Assembly: GCA_044225565.1 (NCBI GenBank)
Contig: JBGAIL010000119.1
Span: 1-15,250 of the forward strand
Direction of reading: 5' to 3'
Length of the DNA stretch: 15,250 bases
DNA from: CAVXAE01 sp044225565
GTDB taxonomy: Bacteria > Pseudomonadota > Gammaproteobacteria > Steroidobacterales > Steroidobacteraceae
Shown piece after piece: positions 13,346 to 15,250 of the stretch. How positions within the stretch are numbered: position 1 is the stretch's first letter; the number at the start of each line of letters is the position of its first letter. The position numbers and the translations under genes are program-made. The notes below the pieces were generated by a model. That model did not search any database, was not told the origin of the DNA, and saw only the letters and a program-made list of their open reading frames with translations.

Positions 13346-15250
13346 TCAGAACCGCTTGCGCAGCCCGAAGTAGTAGTACCGTCCGCGGAAATCGTGCAGG
13401 GAGTTGTCCCAGCCCTGGTAGGTGCTTGCGAAGAACGGGTGACGCTCGTCCCATGTCTTCGACGCCCCCGTAGATTTCCGTCTCTCGCAGCAGGCGCGAG
13501 CGGCCGCCGCCCGAAGTGGTAGGCCACCTGCAGGTCGGCCGTCGTGTAGTGCGCGGTCCGCCGCTTCACCGGGCCATGCTCGTCGATGCTGGGAACATAC
13601 TCGTCGACCCCGGGATCGAAGTGCAGCGTGGTCGATGCGCTCCAGGCGCCTTTCTCCCAGCCCGTGGTGAGCACCATGCGGTAGCGCGGCATGCTGCCGA
13701 ACACATCCGTGTAGCGGGCCAGGCCCTTGACGGTGAATTCCGCGAAAGTGTGCTCCACCGCGGTGAGATAGCTGGTCGAGAAATCGAACGCAAGCGTCCG
13801 AAATCGTGCATCGCGGTGCGCCAGGTGGCGCCGAACCAGGCCTTCGATGGCGGTCGCCCAGTTCTGCAGGCGCGTCGATGGTTGCGATGTTGTTCTCGTC
13901 GCGGACCACGGAGCCCGGTTGCGTGCCGTGCGCAGGATCGCCTCCACGTCCGGCTGCTTGATGGTCCTGCTCTGTTTGACCTACCAGTGGTCCAGCCGCA
14001 TCAGATTTCTCGAGCCGCAGCGGCTGATAGACCAGCCCGAGGTTGCGCGTCACGCCCACTTCGGCATCCAGCTCGTCGTTGCCGCCGTAGATGACGCTTG
14101 CCTGCACGAAATCGTTGAAATAGGGTCGTACACCCCTACCAGGATGTTCGGATAGGGCGGATCGAGCTCATCGAGTGTCGGAGCGCGGAACCCTTCCGCA
14201 TACGAGGCGCGCAGGATCAGCGATTCGTCCAGGAATCCGAAGCGGATCGCGCCCTGCGGGATGTCCACGCTGCCGAAGTCTTCGTACTTCTCGTGGCGCC
14301 CCGCAGCGCTCAGCTCGATGGAGCTCAGGAACGCGCCGGAGGCGCCGCGGAACAGCGGGATGCTCAGCTCGCCGAAATAGCCGTCCACGTCGCGGGTGAA
14401 GGCGGAAGAGCCCGCTTCCGGCCCGTCCCAATAGCTGCCCGATGTCGCCTTCGCCAGATCGCTGTGCGCGCCGAACTTGCGCTGCTTCCGCGCCCAGCGC
14501 GAACCGCAGGTCGCCGGCCGGCAGTCGGCATGGCCGGTGACTTTCGCACCGTAGATCTCGGAAACATCCTTCTGATAGCGGGTTGCGGTCGGGCAGGATG
14601 AGGCTCGAGACGAGGTCCGGATTGTTGCCCCAGTAGCTGAAGGGGTTCAGCTCGCCGGCGTCCACTGCCGCCTGAGCCAGCGCGGCATCCACGTCGTTCG
14701 CCCAGGTGATGCGCTTCTTCTGCTGCTCTTCACCCGTATCCGAAGCTGCCGAGCGCGCCACGCCGGCCGTGACGAGCGAGCCGTCGTCCGGGAAGCGTTC
14801 TCGACGTTCTGCGCGGCCGGGTCCGGACAGGCGGACGACGAACACCTCGCGTCCGAACGGATTGTCCGGATTGTCCGCGGCCACCGTGAGCGGGGTGAAG
14901 CTGCCGCCACCGATGATCGGCCGGCCGATGGGCTCGAACACCTGCCGGCGCCGGTCGTAGTAGCCGTCGGTGAAGAGCACGAGGCGCTCGGGAACCACGT
15001 CGAGCTCGGCGGACCAGTGGCCGCCGATGCGGCTGTACGGCGGGAAAGTGCCGGGCTCGAACTGGTCGAAGCTCTGCGCGAGCGGGGTGGCGATGTAGTC
15101 GGCCGGGTCGAGGCTCGTGCCGCCGATGCCGACGCGCGAGGCATCGATGGAATACGTCGTGAAGCTGTCGTCCAGCCCGTCGATGGCGAAAGGCATGAAC
15201 ATCCAGGTGGGCCGGTTGTCCAGGCCGCCGAAGGGGCGCTGGTCGCTGCT
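13346..15250 (-). pseudogene. TonB-dependent outer membrane receptor, multiply frameshifted and 5'-partial
   Basis: Pieces of one TonB-dependent receptor lie in order on the minus strand but in changing frames; the 5' end is beyond 15250. Recognisable blocks: FMPFAIDGLDDSFTTYSIDA and a beta-barrel run with FTDGYYDRRRQVFEPIG and NPDNPFGREVFV (15200-14830); WANDVDAALAQAAVDAGELN (near 14700-14640); KDVSEIYGAKVTGHAD (14571-14524); AGDLRFALGAE (about 14515-14485); DGYFGELSIPLFRG, SYAEGFRAPTLDELDPP (14385-14150); FVQASVIYGGNDELDAEVG (14115-14055); VKQSRTIKQPDVEAILR (13980-13930); TSYLTAVEHTFAEF and onward (13780-13520); LLRETEIYGGVED (13495-13455); and the terminal barrel strand RGRYYYFGLRKRF ending at 13348. 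About a dozen single-base shifts are needed to join them, plus read-through of a TAG at 13983-13981. The terminal Phe is the normal barrel end. As given it cannot make a working receptor. It may be a real pseudogene or poorly sequenced DNA. Confidence 0.8.

Overview
This is a GC-rich chromosomal window that reads like a Gammaproteobacterium, perhaps of the Steroidobacter/Nevskia/Xanthomonadales kind. The clues are a cysJ-cysI pair of enteric type, an NfeD/QmcA pair, Uup, a fructosamine-kinase homologue, a DUF3617 protein and a large TonB-dependent receptor. The taxonomic placement is inference. I see no rRNA, tRNA, insertion sequence, integrase or CRISPR array.

Layout. (1) Positions 1-2741, minus strand: a 1-Cys peroxiredoxin, then cysJ, then the first 78 codons of cysI (assimilatory sulfite reduction and peroxide defence). 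(2) Positions 2891-5820, plus strand: a MarR-family regulator diverging from the peroxiredoxin, then a secreted penicillin-acylase-family Ntn hydrolase. The 149-bp divergent region holds a TATCA-N5-TGATA operator and two opposed extended -10 elements. (3) Positions 5852-6651, minus strand: a small helix-turn-helix protein and a stand-alone double Clp_N protein. Their promoter is near consensus, overlaps two perfect inverted repeats, and is placed so that the mRNA should start at the ATG. (4) Positions 6757-10807, minus strand, in order of transcription: XRE regulator, nucleotidyltransferase-fold protein, uup, lipoprotein and DUF3617 protein. The first four are joined by overlaps or a 3-nt gap. 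(5) Positions 10857-13278, plus strand: a fructosamine-3-kinase-family protein, then nfeD and qmcA. (6) Positions 13346-15250, minus strand: a TonB-dependent receptor broken by roughly a dozen frameshifts and one stop codon.

Two modules most deserve a second look. One is the XRE/nucleotidyltransferase pair: it has toxin-antitoxin architecture, a 22-bp inverted repeat over its promoter, and runs directly into the gene for the ribosome-associated ABC-F protein Uup. The other is the HTH/Clp_N pair with its two evenly spaced operators and apparently leaderless promoter. uup carries one frameshift and the receptor many. Whether these are real mutations or sequence errors cannot be settled from the sequence alone.

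No gene-free stretch exceeds 300 bases. The largest gap is the 149-bp peroxiredoxin/marR divergent region.
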